From: an uncultured Tenacibaculum sp.
GTDB lineage: Bacteria > Bacteroidota > Bacteroidia > Flavobacteriales > Flavobacteriaceae
Length of the DNA stretch: 64,000 nucleotides
NCBI RefSeq assembly: GCF_947498805.1
Contig: NZ_CANMLT010000001.1
Location: 372,001-436,000 of the forward strand
Direction: 5' to 3'
The position numbers and the translations under genes are program-made. The notes beneath the pieces are model-generated. The model saw only the letters and a program-made list of their open reading frames with translations, searched no databases and had not been told where the DNA came from. Positions 44,386-52,705 of the stretch are shown here, piece by piece. Each line of letters begins with the position of its first letter. Within the stretch, counting starts at the first letter, position 1.

Positions 44386-45127
44386 TGTTTTGGATTGATT
44401 TAGTAATAAGTTGATATATCTTTTGTTGATGCTCATCTAGTAACCCTAAATGATTATCAATCGTTTTTTTGTCATTTCTCTTTGCTGGTCCCGTTTGTGC
44501 CTCTTCAGGGCTTAAGGCTGTTATTTTTTGAGCCGTTTCCTGAATTAAAGGAGCCAAGACTTCAAAAGGAACTTCATACTGATTGCAAATATCGTTCCCA
44601 ATTTTATACATATGATTCGTAAAATTATTTACAAAAACCGCCGCTACATGCAAACACTTACGTTGCTCAGAATTGATGGCATAGCTATTCTTTCCAATAG
44701 AAGAAGCCAATTGCTCCAACAAAGCATAATCTTCTTCATGAGATGTTTCTAAACAAAAAGGAATCGAAGTAAAATCAACCTCTTTTTCCTTAGAAAAACT
44801 TTGAAGCGGATAAAACACACCAGAACGAGCATGTTTTTGAAGCGCATCTAACGATACAGAACCCGAAGTATGCACTACCAATTTATTCTTGGTAACCAGT
44901 TCAGCAGACACTTTTACAACTGCATCATCAGAAACAGAGATGATGTATACATCAGCATCGTTTAATAACTCTAAAGAATTGGTAATAGAAGTTAGCTGTT
45001 TAAAAGCATCAATTTGAGCTATGGTGCGTGCATAGATTTGTACCAATTGAACACCAGAAGCCTTTAAAAAAGCTTTGGCCAAATGTGTAGCAACATTACC
45101 TCCTCCAAGAATACAAACACGAATCAT
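44369..45127 (-). CDS. Rossmann-like and DUF2520 domain-containing protein
   Basis: A 252-residue protein with an N-terminal Rossmann motif (CILGGGNVATHLAKAF) and a C-terminal 6-phosphogluconate-dehydrogenase-like helical domain (DUF2520): HVAAVFVNNFTNHMYKIG and TGPAKRNDKKTIDNHL. Probably an NAD(P)-binding oxidoreductase of unknown substrate. It overlaps the KdsC-like gene and precedes it in the operon, as in other Flavobacteria. Confidence 0.85.
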   Translation of the reverse strand: MIRVCILGGGNVATHLAKAFLKASGVQLVQIYARTIAQIDAFKQLTSITNSLELLNDADVYIISVSDDAVVKVSAELVTKNKLVVHTSGSVSLDALQKHARSGVFYPLQSFSKEKEVDFTSIPFCLETSHEEDYALLEQLASSIGKNSYAINSEQRKCLHVAAVFVNNFTNHMYKIGNDICNQYEVPFEVLAPLIQETAQKITALSPEEAQTGPAKRNDKKTIDNHLGLLDEHQQKIYQLITKSIQNNGEKL

Positions 45128-45296
45128 AGAAGCGAAGATATAGATATTTTTATGGAAGAGAAATCACTTAAAAATATTTTTTGCATATTTGTAGTATTAT
45201 GATTGTTTAAGTTTTTACTTCAGACTTGTCGTATATAACACGACCCCAATTCTTCCTTAAAACTTTTAAGGAACATTCTTTATATCAAAAAAATTA

Positions 45297-46709
45297 ATGA
45301 TGACAGAGAACAATCAAACAATCAAACAAAGCATATTCTCTCTTTTTAAAGACGCCGTTTTCGGAAAACAACAAGATTTTACCACAGGAAGCATTAACAA
45401 AGCCATATTTATGCTGGCCATACCCATGATTCTTGAAATGATGATGGAATCGATATTTGCCTTGGTAGATATCATTTTTGTATCAAGAGTAAGTGTAAAT
45501 GCAGTAGCAACCGTAGGGCTTACAGAATCGGTATTAACCTTAGTATATGCAGTAGCCATCGGGTTAAGTATGGCAGCAACCGCTTTAGTAGCCAGAAGAA
45601 CAGGTGAGAAAGACATTGAAGGAGCCAAACAAACGGCTGTACAAGTAATATTGTTAGGAATACTGCTTTCTATTTTAATTAGTTTTATTGGAATCCTATA
45701 TCCAAAAGAAATACTCGGATTAATGGGAGGAGAGCCTGCCTTAATTGAAGAAGGGTATAAGTACACACAGATTATATTAGGAGGAAATATTACCGTAATG
45801 TTACTCTTCTTAATCAATGCCGTTTTTAGAGGAGCAGGAAATGCATCTATTGCCATGTGGACGCTGATTCTATCCAATGGATTGAATATTATTTTAGATC
45901 CGATTTTTATTTTCGGATGGGGACCCATACCAGCTTATGGAGTAGAAGGAGCAGCCATTGCAACCACTACAGGTAGAGGAGTGGCGGTAGTAACCCAATT
46001 ATTGGTGTTGTTTTTCGGATCAGGAAAAATAAAACTAGCTCTAAAAGACTTAGTGTTGCGAGCAAATGTGATGATCAACTTGATCAAAACTTCTTTAGGA
46101 GGTATCGGACAGTTCATTATCGGTACTTCAAGCTGGGTGTTTTTAATGTGGATCATGGCAAAGTTTGGTAGTGAAGTGTTGGCAGGCTATACCATTGCCA
46201 TTCGTATTATGATGTTTACCTTAATGCCAGCTTGGGGAATGAGCAATGCAGCAGCAACCTTAGTAGGACAGAATCTAGGAGCACAACAACCCGACAGAGC
46301 AGAAAAATCAGTATGGATTACTAGTAGATTATGTGCCTATTTCATGGGAACCGTATCCTTGATCTATATCTTATTTGCGCCTACTTTTTTAAGTTGGTTT
46401 TCAGACAATCCAGAGGTAATTGAAAATGGTTCATTATGCCTACAAATTATGGCGGCGGGTTATATTGCCTATGCATACGGAATGGTAATTATTCAATCTT
46501 TTAACGGTTCTGGAGACACAAAGACACCAACAATAATCAATTTTATATGTTTTTGGATGTTTCAATTACCAGTGGCTTATATCTCTGCTATTGTATTAGA
46601 ATTTGGACCTCAAGGAGTTTTTTGGTCAATTACCTTGGCTGAGGTTTTAATTGCAGTCATGGGAATATGGTTGTTTAGAAAAGGAAAGTGGAAAACCGTT
46701 CAGGTATAG
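45297..46709 (+). CDS. MATE family efflux transporter
   Basis: A 470-residue inner-membrane transporter with about twelve helices in two homologous halves. The first half has AMPMILEMMMES and VDIIFVSRVS; the second has GIGQFIIGTSSWVFLMW and the conserved MPAWGMSNAAATLVGQNLGA. It exports cationic or other organic compounds using an H+ or Na+ gradient. It is divergent from the DUF2520/kdsC operon. Confidence 0.93.
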   Translation: MMTENNQTIKQSIFSLFKDAVFGKQQDFTTGSINKAIFMLAIPMILEMMMESIFALVDIIFVSRVSVNAVATVGLTESVLTLVYAVAIGLSMAATALVARRTGEKDIEGAKQTAVQVILLGILLSILISFIGILYPKEILGLMGGEPALIEEGYKYTQIILGGNITVMLLFLINAVFRGAGNASIAMWTLILSNGLNIILDPIFIFGWGPIPAYGVEGAAIATTTGRGVAVVTQLLVLFFGSGKIKLALKDLVLRANVMINLIKTSLGGIGQFIIGTSSWVFLMWIMAKFGSEVLAGYTIAIRIMMFTLMPAWGMSNAAATLVGQNLGAQQPDRAEKSVWITSRLCAYFMGTVSLIYILFAPTFLSWFSDNPEVIENGSLCLQIMAAGYIAYAYGMVIIQSFNGSGDTKTPTIINFICFWMFQLPVAYISAIVLEFGPQGVFWSITLAEVLIAVMGIWLFRKGKWKTVQV

Positions 46710-46782
46710 GAAGAGTTTTATACCTTAGCTAAATAATTACTACAGATATTTTTTAGTAAGAATAAAAGAGATTAAACAGTAC

Positions 46783-47499
46783 ATGAAACTAGATATATTA
46801 GCTTTTGGAGCACACCCTGATGATGTAGAATTAGGATGTGCTGCTACTATAGCAAAAGAAATTTCTTTAGGAAAGAAAGTTGGAATTGTAGATTTAACTA
46901 GAGGAGAATTAGGAACCCGTGGTTCTGCCGAATTAAGAGATCAAGAAGCAGCAAAGGCTGCCGAAATCTTAGGAGTGAGTGTTCGAGAGAATTTAGGTTT
47001 TGCAGACGGCTTTTTTGTAAATGATAAAGAACATCAATTAGCCATCATAAAAATGATCCGTAAGTATCAACCTGAGGTAGTATTGTGCAATGCGATTGAC
47101 GATAGACATATTGATCATCCAAAAGGAAGTCAAGTAGTGTCGGATGCATGCTTTTTAAGCGGATTACTAAAGATTGAAACGGAGCTCGATGGGAAGAAAC
47201 AAGAGAAATGGAGACCGAAGCAAGTATATCACTATATTCAATGGAAAAACATTGAGCCTGACTTTGTAGTTGATGTAACCGGATTTATAGAAAAGAAGGT
47301 AGCATCGGTAATGGCATACTCATCGCAGTTCTTTGATCCAAAGAGTAATGAGCCAGAAACTCCGATAACAAGCAAGAATTTTACAGATAGTGTAGAGTAC
47401 AGAGCAAGAGATTTAGGAAGGCTTATAGGAGTGGATTATGCAGAAGGCTTTACCTCAGAACGTTACGTTGCAGTAGAAAATTTAAGTAAATTAATTTAA
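46783..47499 (+). CDS. bshB1: Bacillithiol biosynthesis deacetylase BshB1
   Basis: A 238-residue zinc-dependent LmbE-family deacetylase. The metal motif AFGAHPDDVELGCAATI is at residues 7-23, and the third ligand region DDRHIDHPKGSQ is near 108. RGELGTRGSAELRDQEA is typical of BshB. The enzyme removes acetyl from GlcNAc-malate to give GlcN-malate on the way to bacillithiol. The other bsh genes are not in the window. Confidence 0.93.
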   Translation: MKLDILAFGAHPDDVELGCAATIAKEISLGKKVGIVDLTRGELGTRGSAELRDQEAAKAAEILGVSVRENLGFADGFFVNDKEHQLAIIKMIRKYQPEVVLCNAIDDRHIDHPKGSQVVSDACFLSGLLKIETELDGKKQEKWRPKQVYHYIQWKNIEPDFVVDVTGFIEKKVASVMAYSSQFFDPKSNEPETPITSKNFTDSVEYRARDLGRLIGVDYAEGFTSERYVAVENLSKLI

Positions 47500-47554
47500 G
47501 TTTTTATTTGGTGAGAATGTAAAAAAGACATATATTTGCACCCGCAATACAAAT

Positions 47555-47629
47555 GGTGATTGTAGCTCAGTTGGTTAGAGCGCTGGATTGTGGTTCCAGA
47601 GGTCGCCGGTTCGAACCCGGTCTTTCACC
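47555..47629 (+). tRNA. tRNA-His (anticodon GTG)
   Basis: A cloverleaf with G-1 at 47555, D-arm AGCTCAGTTGGTTAGAGC, anticodon arm CTGGA-TTGTGGT-TCCAG (GTG in the loop), and T-arm GCCGG-TTCGAAC-CCGGT. The discriminator is C73 opposite G-1, the identity pair of tRNA-His. CCA is not encoded. The acceptor stem as drawn has two adjacent T-T oppositions at pairs 5-68 and 6-67. Confidence 0.93.
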
Positions 47630-47630
47630 C

Positions 47631-47662
47631 AAAGCCTTTTCTGAAAAGAAAAGGCTTTTTTT
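47631..47662 (+). terminator. Terminator after tRNA-His
   Basis: An 11-bp perfect stem AAAGCCTTTTC / GAAAAGGCTTT followed by T7, directly after the tRNA. Confidence 0.85.
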
Positions 47663-47826
47663 ATTTTTATACCTAAAGTAGCTACTCAAACCTTCACTTT
47701 TACTAATGGTAACCAAGAAGCAGCGTTTTTCAAATTCAAAGTATAAAACCATACCTATAAGAGTTGATTAATTGTTAGATTTACGGTTTTATAAATTATA
47801 AAACCTAATATTTCTTCACAATTGAT

Positions 47827-48342
47827 ATGATTCAACTAAAACCGCTTTTAAAAGAACATGTAGTGCCATTTTATACTTGGATTAACGATGATGAGGTCAT
47901 CAAATATTCTTTACCATTATTTTTAAAAATTAAAACCAAAGAAGAAATAGATGCTTGGTATGTTGAATTATTGAAGGATACCGAATTACTCAATTTAGGT
48001 ATTTTCCTTGAAGATACAGGTCAATTAATTGGATATGCAGGAATTTGTAATATTTCGAGGCTTAATAAATCAGGAGAGTACTATATATTCATTGGAGAAA
48101 AGAGCTTTTGGGGTAAAGGAATCGCGAAAGTAGTAACCAAAGAAATAGTACATATTGGTTTTAATAAATATGATTTAAACAGAATATTTTTAACGGTTTC
48201 AGAACCCAATATTGGAGGAGTGAAGGCATATGAAAAAGCTGGTTTTAAATATGAAGGAAATCTACGAGAAGCTTGTTTTAGAGGTGGCAAGTTTCATGAT
48301 AAAATTATAATGTCTGTTTTAAAATCTGAATGGGAAGGGTAA
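47827..48342 (+). CDS. GNAT family N-acetyltransferase (RimJ/RimL-like)
   Basis: A 171-residue acetyltransferase. The acetyl-CoA loop lies in EKSFWGKGIAKVVTKEIV (Q/RxxGxG/A-type) near residue 91, followed by NRIFLTVSEPNIGGVKAYEKAGFKYEG near 120-146, the RimJ/L signature. It likely acetylates a protein N-terminus or small amine. A 3' copy of this gene and its downstream DNA is found at about 50055-50345 as a remnant. Confidence 0.88.
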   Translation: MIQLKPLLKEHVVPFYTWINDDEVIKYSLPLFLKIKTKEEIDAWYVELLKDTELLNLGIFLEDTGQLIGYAGICNISRLNKSGEYYIFIGEKSFWGKGIAKVVTKEIVHIGFNKYDLNRIFLTVSEPNIGGVKAYEKAGFKYEGNLREACFRGGKFHDKIIMSVLKSEWEG

Positions 48343-48590
48343 GCTTAGAAGGACATCTTAAACATCGTAGTAAATAATAATTTTTTTAAATTAGTTAGAA
48401 AAGTAAAGACATATAAATATGTCGGTTTCTTAACTAAATTGTTAGTGTAACATTTTGTTTTATAGGTATATAATCAAGTTAGCAGTAATTTAAAAATCCG
48501 TTAACTAAACGAAAATTAGTGTTTACTCATTAGACCTTTTTTACATAAACTGACTGAATTAAATTGGAATTAAATTTTAAACGGAGAGAT
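48343..48590 (+). other. Intergenic with recurrent upstream element, copy 1
   Basis: No gene. It contains GTAGTAAATAATAATTTTT (from 48367), TTAGTTAGAAAAG and ATATGTCGGTTTC, a stretch of about 65 bp also found near 50290, 52575 and partly 57100 and 59342, each just ahead of an unrelated plus-strand cassette gene. Confidence 0.45.
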
Positions 48591-49121
48591 TTGAAAAAAA
48601 TAATACTTCTGACTTTTTTACTTAATTGCGGAATTGGAATTTCGCAAACTGAATTTCCATTTTATGAACAGATTGCGTTTGACTTTTATCAATCAACACT
48701 AATCGATTCATTTCCGACGAAAAAGAAAGTAAAAGTTTATCCATATGTTATGGATTTCCATCCAAACAGAGGAAATTTTTACCAACCAACTTGTCTCGGA
48801 ATTGATTGGAAAAAAAGTAATCCGTTTAAAGAAATTCAGGAGTATGTAGAATCCCAACTGCAAATTGACTCGGACAGATTTGAATTGAACTTTTTGAAGC
48901 TCGACAAAAAGAAATTTAAGGTTAAAAAAAGAGGAAAAGGAACTTATCCAAGGCTACACATAACAGCACCACATAAAGAAATTGATGGAACTGAACGGAT
49001 TTTTGTGAATATTCACGAAACTCACAAATATCTATATGTCACCTATCATCTTGAATTTAATGACAAAGGAGAAATAATAGATTGGTGTCGGACTTATGAC
49101 GAAGTTATACGAACATTTTAA
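48591..49121 (+). CDS. Secreted protein of unknown function
   Basis: A 176-residue protein. The TTG start at 48591 is preferred: GGAGAG lies 4-5 nt upstream, and it opens a clean signal peptide (KKIILLTFLLNCGIGISQ). A TTG 27 nt earlier adds nine basic residues. The mature part has aromatic and Lys-rich stretches (FAFYEQIAFDF-like FPFYEQIAFDFYQSTLIDSF, LKLDKKKFKVKKRGKG) and no recognised domain. It is a single-gene cassette. Confidence 0.6.
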   Translation: MKKIILLTFLLNCGIGISQTEFPFYEQIAFDFYQSTLIDSFPTKKKVKVYPYVMDFHPNRGNFYQPTCLGIDWKKSNPFKEIQEYVESQLQIDSDRFELNFLKLDKKKFKVKKRGKGTYPRLHITAPHKEIDGTERIFVNIHETHKYLYVTYHLEFNDKGEIIDWCRTYDEVIRTF

Positions 49122-49239
49122 AAAAACTATACACAAAAAAATGTGTAATTAAATGGTTTAGGTAACTTTAGAAAGTATTTGTTAAAACCAATAACAGATA
49201 ATTTTTAGTTACATTTGGTAAAAAAAATTGTAACCAATC

Positions 49240-49258
49240 ATACGAAAATCGTTGCCCA
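49240..49258 (+). repeat. attC-like right end
   Basis: ATACGAAAATCGTTGCCCAC just ahead of the next gene matches the right end of the palindromic sites (ATACGAG-ACCGTTGGC type). The matching left arm could not be defined. Confidence 0.3.
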
Positions 49259-49262
49259 CAAT

Positions 49263-49697
49263 ATGAAAAAAATATTCCCGATAATATTAATTGCTCTTGC
49301 AGGAATTTATATCTATAGGTTGGAAAAATTGAATTCTGAACTTATGGAAATGACTGAAGAATTAGCTTTTGAAAAATTTGACAATTTTATCCATCCATCA
49401 AACAGCTTTATGTATCAAAATGGAAATCAAAAAATAGAAATGAAAATCTCAAATGGGAAAGATTATGTAATTTATGACGAACCAACTGAAACGGAATTCA
49501 TAATAACTAATATTGAACCAAATGATGTCACAATTTATGGAGCAGGAGTTCGAATTATTGGAAATTCTAACGGAATATTGAAAACGGAAATAACTGCTCC
49601 AAATAATTATACTGAATCTGATAGTTTGTCAGTTAAAATCAGTATTGAAAAAAAAGAAAAAGTTGAATTTAATATTCCTTTAAAGAATATTGAATAA
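49263..49697 (+). CDS. Membrane-anchored protein of unknown function
   Basis: A 144-residue protein from ATG 49263: an N-terminal helix (KKIFPIILIALAGIYIY), a short coiled coil, then a beta-rich part with ITNIEPNDVTIYGAGVRIIG and SDSLSVKISI, suggesting an immunoglobulin-like or GldM-like fold outside the cytoplasm. The first 16 codons of a longer frame lie in the attC-like right end and are discounted. Confidence 0.58.
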   Translation: MKKIFPIILIALAGIYIYRLEKLNSELMEMTEELAFEKFDNFIHPSNSFMYQNGNQKIEMKISNGKDYVIYDEPTETEFIITNIEPNDVTIYGAGVRIIGNSNGILKTEITAPNNYTESDSLSVKISIEKKEKVEFNIPLKNIE

Positions 49698-49754
49698 AAC
49701 ATTGTGGAAAACACCACCTAAACAGCATTAAAAGGCAGTTTATTCGAAACGTTA
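49698..49754 (+). repeat. Short attC-like site, copy b
   Basis: It begins at the stop codon of the preceding gene and ends ACGTTA (49749-49754). Its 36-nt core 49719-49754 aligns with the cores at 40092 and 51752. Confidence 0.55.
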
Positions 49755-49787
49755 AATATTTTAGAAAGGAGTAATTACATAATGTCC

Positions 49788-49967
49788 TTATGAAAATAAC
49801 TCTTTTATTTCTTCCTCTGTTAAACGTGGTGTTAATACTCCAAAAGGAGTTTTCTCAATCCCGAAATACCAATAGTACAGCTTTCTTCTCGAAGGATTGC
49901 TTGTTGTTTTTGAATCAATTTTTTCAAGAAGTTCTATTTGCTCTTTTTCTGTTAAATATTTATACAT
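49788..49967 (-). CDS. Small protein of unknown function (59 residues)
   Basis: MYKYLTEKEQIELLEKID starts a charged, probably helical 59-residue protein with RRKLYYWYFGIEKTPFG in the middle and LTEEEIKELFS at the end. It is one of few minus-strand genes among the plus-strand cassettes. Codon use is natural and the frame is bounded by a clear ATG and TAA. No family recognised. Confidence 0.5.
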   Translation of the reverse strand: MYKYLTEKEQIELLEKIDSKTTSNPSRRKLYYWYFGIEKTPFGVLTPRLTEEEIKELFS

Positions 49968-50054
49968 AGATATGAAACTAAATTAAAAAAATCGTTAGAA
50001 GTCAATATTATCAAGAGAGTTGTAATAATGATTCTAAGATTTGGTGTCTATATA

Positions 50055-50345
50055 GTAACCAAAGAAATTTTAAATATTGGTTTTAAAGAATATGATTTAA
50101 ACAGAATATTTTTAACGGTTTCAGAACCAAATATTGGAGGGGTGAAGGCATATAAAAAAGATGGTTTTAAATATGAAGGAAATCTACGAGAGGCCTGATT
50201 TAGAGACGATAAATTCCATGATAAAATTATAATGTCAGTTTTAAAACCTGAATGGGAAGGGTAAACTTAGAAGGACATCTTAAAGATCTTAGTAAATAAT
50301 AATTTTTCTAAATTAGCTAGAAAAGGAAGATATATAGATATGTTG
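50055..50345 (+). pseudogene. 3' remnant of GNAT gene plus its downstream DNA
   Basis: The region aligns with 48128-48425: the last third of the GNAT gene (TVSEPNIGGVKAY is intact) and the following recurrent element. It has no start, a TGA replacing a Cys codon, and other substitutions. It is a partial duplication that carried the upstream element next to the following barstar-like gene. Confidence 0.8.
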
Positions 50346-50419
50346 ATTTTTGTTTACAAATAGTACGTGTGTTGACGTATTTTATGTCTATATAAACAAG
50401 TAATGTAACATTTGATAAA

Positions 50420-50698
50420 ATGCGAATAATAGAGATAAACGGAAATAAATTTTCAAATATGAAAGGATTTTATCGAGAAATAGAATCGAAAATGACCTTC
50501 GGACTGAATTGGAAAATTGGACGTAATCTAAATGCGTTTAATGACGTACTTTATGGTGGGTTTGGAGTTCACGATGTTGACGAAAAATATATTTTAAAAT
50601 GGCATCGAAGTGAAAAAAGCAAATCGGAACTGAAATATTATAACGAAATAATTGAAATCATTAAAGAACACGAAAATATTGACTTACAGTTGACTTAA
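50420..50698 (+). CDS. Barstar-like protein
   Basis: A 92-residue protein with barstar order: MRIIEINGNKFSNMKGFYREI at the start, then GLNWKIGRNLNAFNDVLYGGFG (the glycine/asparagine-rich loop with the conserved Asp) and a C-terminal helix. It would neutralise a barnase-type RNase. Its stop codon is immediately followed by the ATG of a disrupted gene at 50699, possibly its former operon partner. Confidence 0.78.
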   Translation: MRIIEINGNKFSNMKGFYREIESKMTFGLNWKIGRNLNAFNDVLYGGFGVHDVDEKYILKWHRSEKSKSELKYYNEIIEIIKEHENIDLQLT

Positions 50699-51070
50699 AT
50701 GGTATTTTGGAAAACTGAAAATAAGATTGAACCCAAAAGGATATTTTACTCAAAAATTAAAGAGTATTATGTTGGACCTGTATACAAGCAAGTCCCAACT
50801 GACTTACTCTATGAAATTATTTAAAAAGTAAAAGACCAAATTTATAGTAACTATAAGAGATTTTGGAAACAATATCCTAAATCAAGAAAAAGATATTTGA
50901 CTTTAAAAATGGATGATATTGAACATCCTTATGCCCATTTTATGATTATCGAATTTTTAAATGAAAAAGAAATTTCGAAATCAAGGGAATACTCGAAAGT
51001 TCTATTCAAAATGAATGACGACGAATTCGACAAACATTTAGATTATAAGGAGTGGTATGAAACAAAATAA
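50699..51070 (+). pseudogene. Gene of unknown function interrupted by TAA
   Basis: A frame of 123 codons (MVFWKTENKIEPKRIFYSKI at the start; YLTLKMDDIEHPYAHFMIIEF in the middle) is broken by TAA at codon 42 (50822-50824). It begins on the base after the barstar stop codon. The protein would be basic, Tyr/Lys-rich and soluble. No family recognised. One substitution would restore it. Confidence 0.65.
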
Positions 51071-51078
51071 AAAACTAA

Positions 51079-51199
51079 GCACAACAATGTTTACAATGAA
51101 TTGCTTGTTCATACCTATTTTGGAATTTCCGACTTGGTGTGTATTTGCAAAGTTAAGTGTTAAACCACGCAACTACTCATAGCCGAGACCCTTATGTGC
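51079..51199 (+). repeat. attC-like palindromic site 4
   Basis: GCACAAC (51079-51085) on the left and TTATGTGC (51192-51199) on the right form outer boxes, with CCGAGACC just inside the right box. The inner arms TACAATGAATTGC and GCAACTACTCATAG are imperfect complements. Confidence 0.4.
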
Positions 51200-51229
51200 A
51201 AGCTGAAAAAATATTTGCATTAGAATAAT

Positions 51230-51754
51230 ATGACCGAACAAGCAATAACAAAACAGATAGGGAAACCTATAGAAATAGATTTTCGTAAACCGAAAGCAAT
51301 CGGAAGTACTGGATTTTATTTAAAGTCATTTAAAGCCAGAAATTCTGATTTGGAAAATCTAAAACTAGATTCAAAATGCAACTTTGAAAAGCGGACTAAT
51401 GGAATTTTATTACGTGCTAATTATTCTAATAAATTAACTTTAATTCCAATTTCAAGAGAAAGTATAAATGTTATTACAGTGACAAGAGGAAAAGAGAAGA
51501 TTAACCCTTTTTTTCTTTCACCAATGTGGATTTTACTTAAACTCGGAGTTTCGAAATTGTATGCTAGGTACTTTGCCTTATGGCGATTTAAAGAATACTC
51601 AATTGACCAAATGGAATTGAATTTAAAAACAACTGAATATGAAATGAAACTAATTGCAAACGGATATCGATTCGAGCGGCAATTAAGTTTTTTTGAAAGT
51701 CTGAATTATGAAAACAAGTTAAAAACGATAATAAAAGCACATAACAAACACTAA
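51230..51754 (+). CDS. Protein of unknown function, single-gene cassette
   Basis: A 174-residue protein. A beta-rich first half (IGSTGFYLKSFKARNSDLENL, NKLTLIPISRESINVITVTRG) is followed by FFLSPMWILLKLGVSKLYARYF, a possible hydrophobic membrane-associated segment near residues 95-115. No family recognised. The short attC-like site starts within its last codons. Confidence 0.6.
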   Translation: MTEQAITKQIGKPIEIDFRKPKAIGSTGFYLKSFKARNSDLENLKLDSKCNFEKRTNGILLRANYSNKLTLIPISRESINVITVTRGKEKINPFFLSPMWILLKLGVSKLYARYFALWRFKEYSIDQMELNLKTTEYEMKLIANGYRFERQLSFFESLNYENKLKTIIKAHNKH

Positions 51755-51789
51755 ACTGCAATGAAAAAGCGGCTTAGCCAAAACGTTAG
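51742..51789 (+). repeat. Short attC-like site, copy c
   Basis: TAAC (51742) overlaps the 3' end of the preceding gene and GTTAG (51785-51789) closes the site. Inside, CTAAACTGC and GCGGCTTAG form a nine-base imperfect stem. Confidence 0.55.
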
Positions 51790-51810
51790 TATTGTTTAAG
51801 AAAAAATAAT

Positions 51811-52266
51811 ATGAAAATTAGAGAAACACATAGAAATGATTATACCATTTCAACTGATAAAGAGAAGTTAGATATTTCAAGCATTCATAAATTTCTTTCG
51901 AATGAAACCGATTGGGCAAACGGAATTCCAATCGAGACTTTGAGAGCATCCATTGACAACTCTTTAAATTTTGGACTTTATGACAAAAACAAACAAATAG
52001 GATTTGCTAGGATAATTTCAGATTATGCAACTATTGCATATTTAGGAGATGTGTATATTCTAGAGGAATATAGGGGAAAGGGATTGAGTAAATGGTTGAT
52101 AAATGAAATAATAGAACATCCTAACCTACAGGGTTTAAGACGTTGGATTTTATTAACGAATACTGCTGAATGGCTGTATAAAAAATTTGGGTTCACTGAA
52201 ATACCTAATCCTGAATTTTATATGGAAAAACATAACCCGAATGTGTACAACAGAATAGGTAAATAG
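51811..52266 (+). CDS. GNAT family N-acetyltransferase
   Basis: A 151-residue acetyltransferase. GFARIISDYATIAYLGDVYILEEYRGKGLSKWL near residues 71-103 contains the beta4 strand and the acetyl-CoA RGKGLS loop. LLTNTAEWLYKKFGFTE near 125 is the closing motif of this subgroup. The substrate is unknown. It follows a short attC-like site and ends at a hairpin. Confidence 0.88.
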   Translation: MKIRETHRNDYTISTDKEKLDISSIHKFLSNETDWANGIPIETLRASIDNSLNFGLYDKNKQIGFARIISDYATIAYLGDVYILEEYRGKGLSKWLINEIIEHPNLQGLRRWILLTNTAEWLYKKFGFTEIPNPEFYMEKHNPNVYNRIGK

Positions 52267-52285
52267 TAAATATTTACTTGCTACA

Positions 52286-52312
52286 AACACCTTATTTAAG
52301 GTGTTTTTTTAT
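52286..52312 (+). terminator. Terminator after the GNAT gene
   Basis: A nine-base stem AACACCTTA / TAAGGTGTT followed by T residues. Very similar hairpins follow cassettes at 53804-53833 and 60241-60266. Confidence 0.7.
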
Positions 52313-52364
52313 GTTAGAAATTGTTGGGAATACTAACAAAAGACTTTGGTGTGTGTGATAAAAA

Positions 52365-52450
52365 AAGAATCCCACTCAATGGTTGAGTGGGAATAGGGGA
52401 AATTTCTATGAAAAAAAGGGGAATTAAATATGTTTATTAAAGGGGGCGCA
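52365..52450 (-). ncRNA. Candidate small RNA, C-run type
   Basis: On the minus strand a TATGTTTG -7-type box (52444-52451) is followed by GCGCCCCCTTTAATAAAC and, about 75 nt later, the stem CCCACTCAACC / GGTTGAGTGGG type hairpin with a T7 tail (52366-52393). An orphan copy of the peptide-promoter repeat lies upstream (52488-52504). No protein is encoded convincingly. Confidence 0.35.
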
Positions 52451-52487
52451 AACATAAATAGATTTTAATTAACATATTGATGGGAAT

Positions 52488-52504
52488 CCGTAAAATAAGT
52501 AAGG
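52488..52504 (-). promoter_or_regulatory. Orphan copy of the peptide-promoter repeat (1)
   Basis: CCGTAAAATAAGTAAGG, the motif found before all seven minus-strand peptide genes, here precedes a non-coding candidate instead of a peptide. Confidence 0.5.
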
Positions 52505-52705
52505 TTTTTCCATAAAATTTAAAAAGAACAATTATCTGAACTATTTATAAGGGAAAAGATCTTTGATAGAACTGTGGTAAATGATAATTTTTCTACTTTA
52601 GCTAGAAAGAAAAAGAGATATAGGTATGTCGATTTCTATATTAAATTGAGAATATAAAGACGTATTTTATACATATATATAAATGAACCTAAGCAAAAAA
52701 ACTGA

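Noticed and set aside
45314..46156. Long antisense frames opposite the MATE transporter gene
   Set aside because: They mirror the strong coding signal of the transporter on the other strand and encode no recognisable domains.
47556..47628. tRNA-His as a pseudogene because of T-T oppositions in the acceptor stem
   Set aside because: All other arms, the G-1/C73 identity pair and the anticodon loop are intact, and a strong terminator follows.
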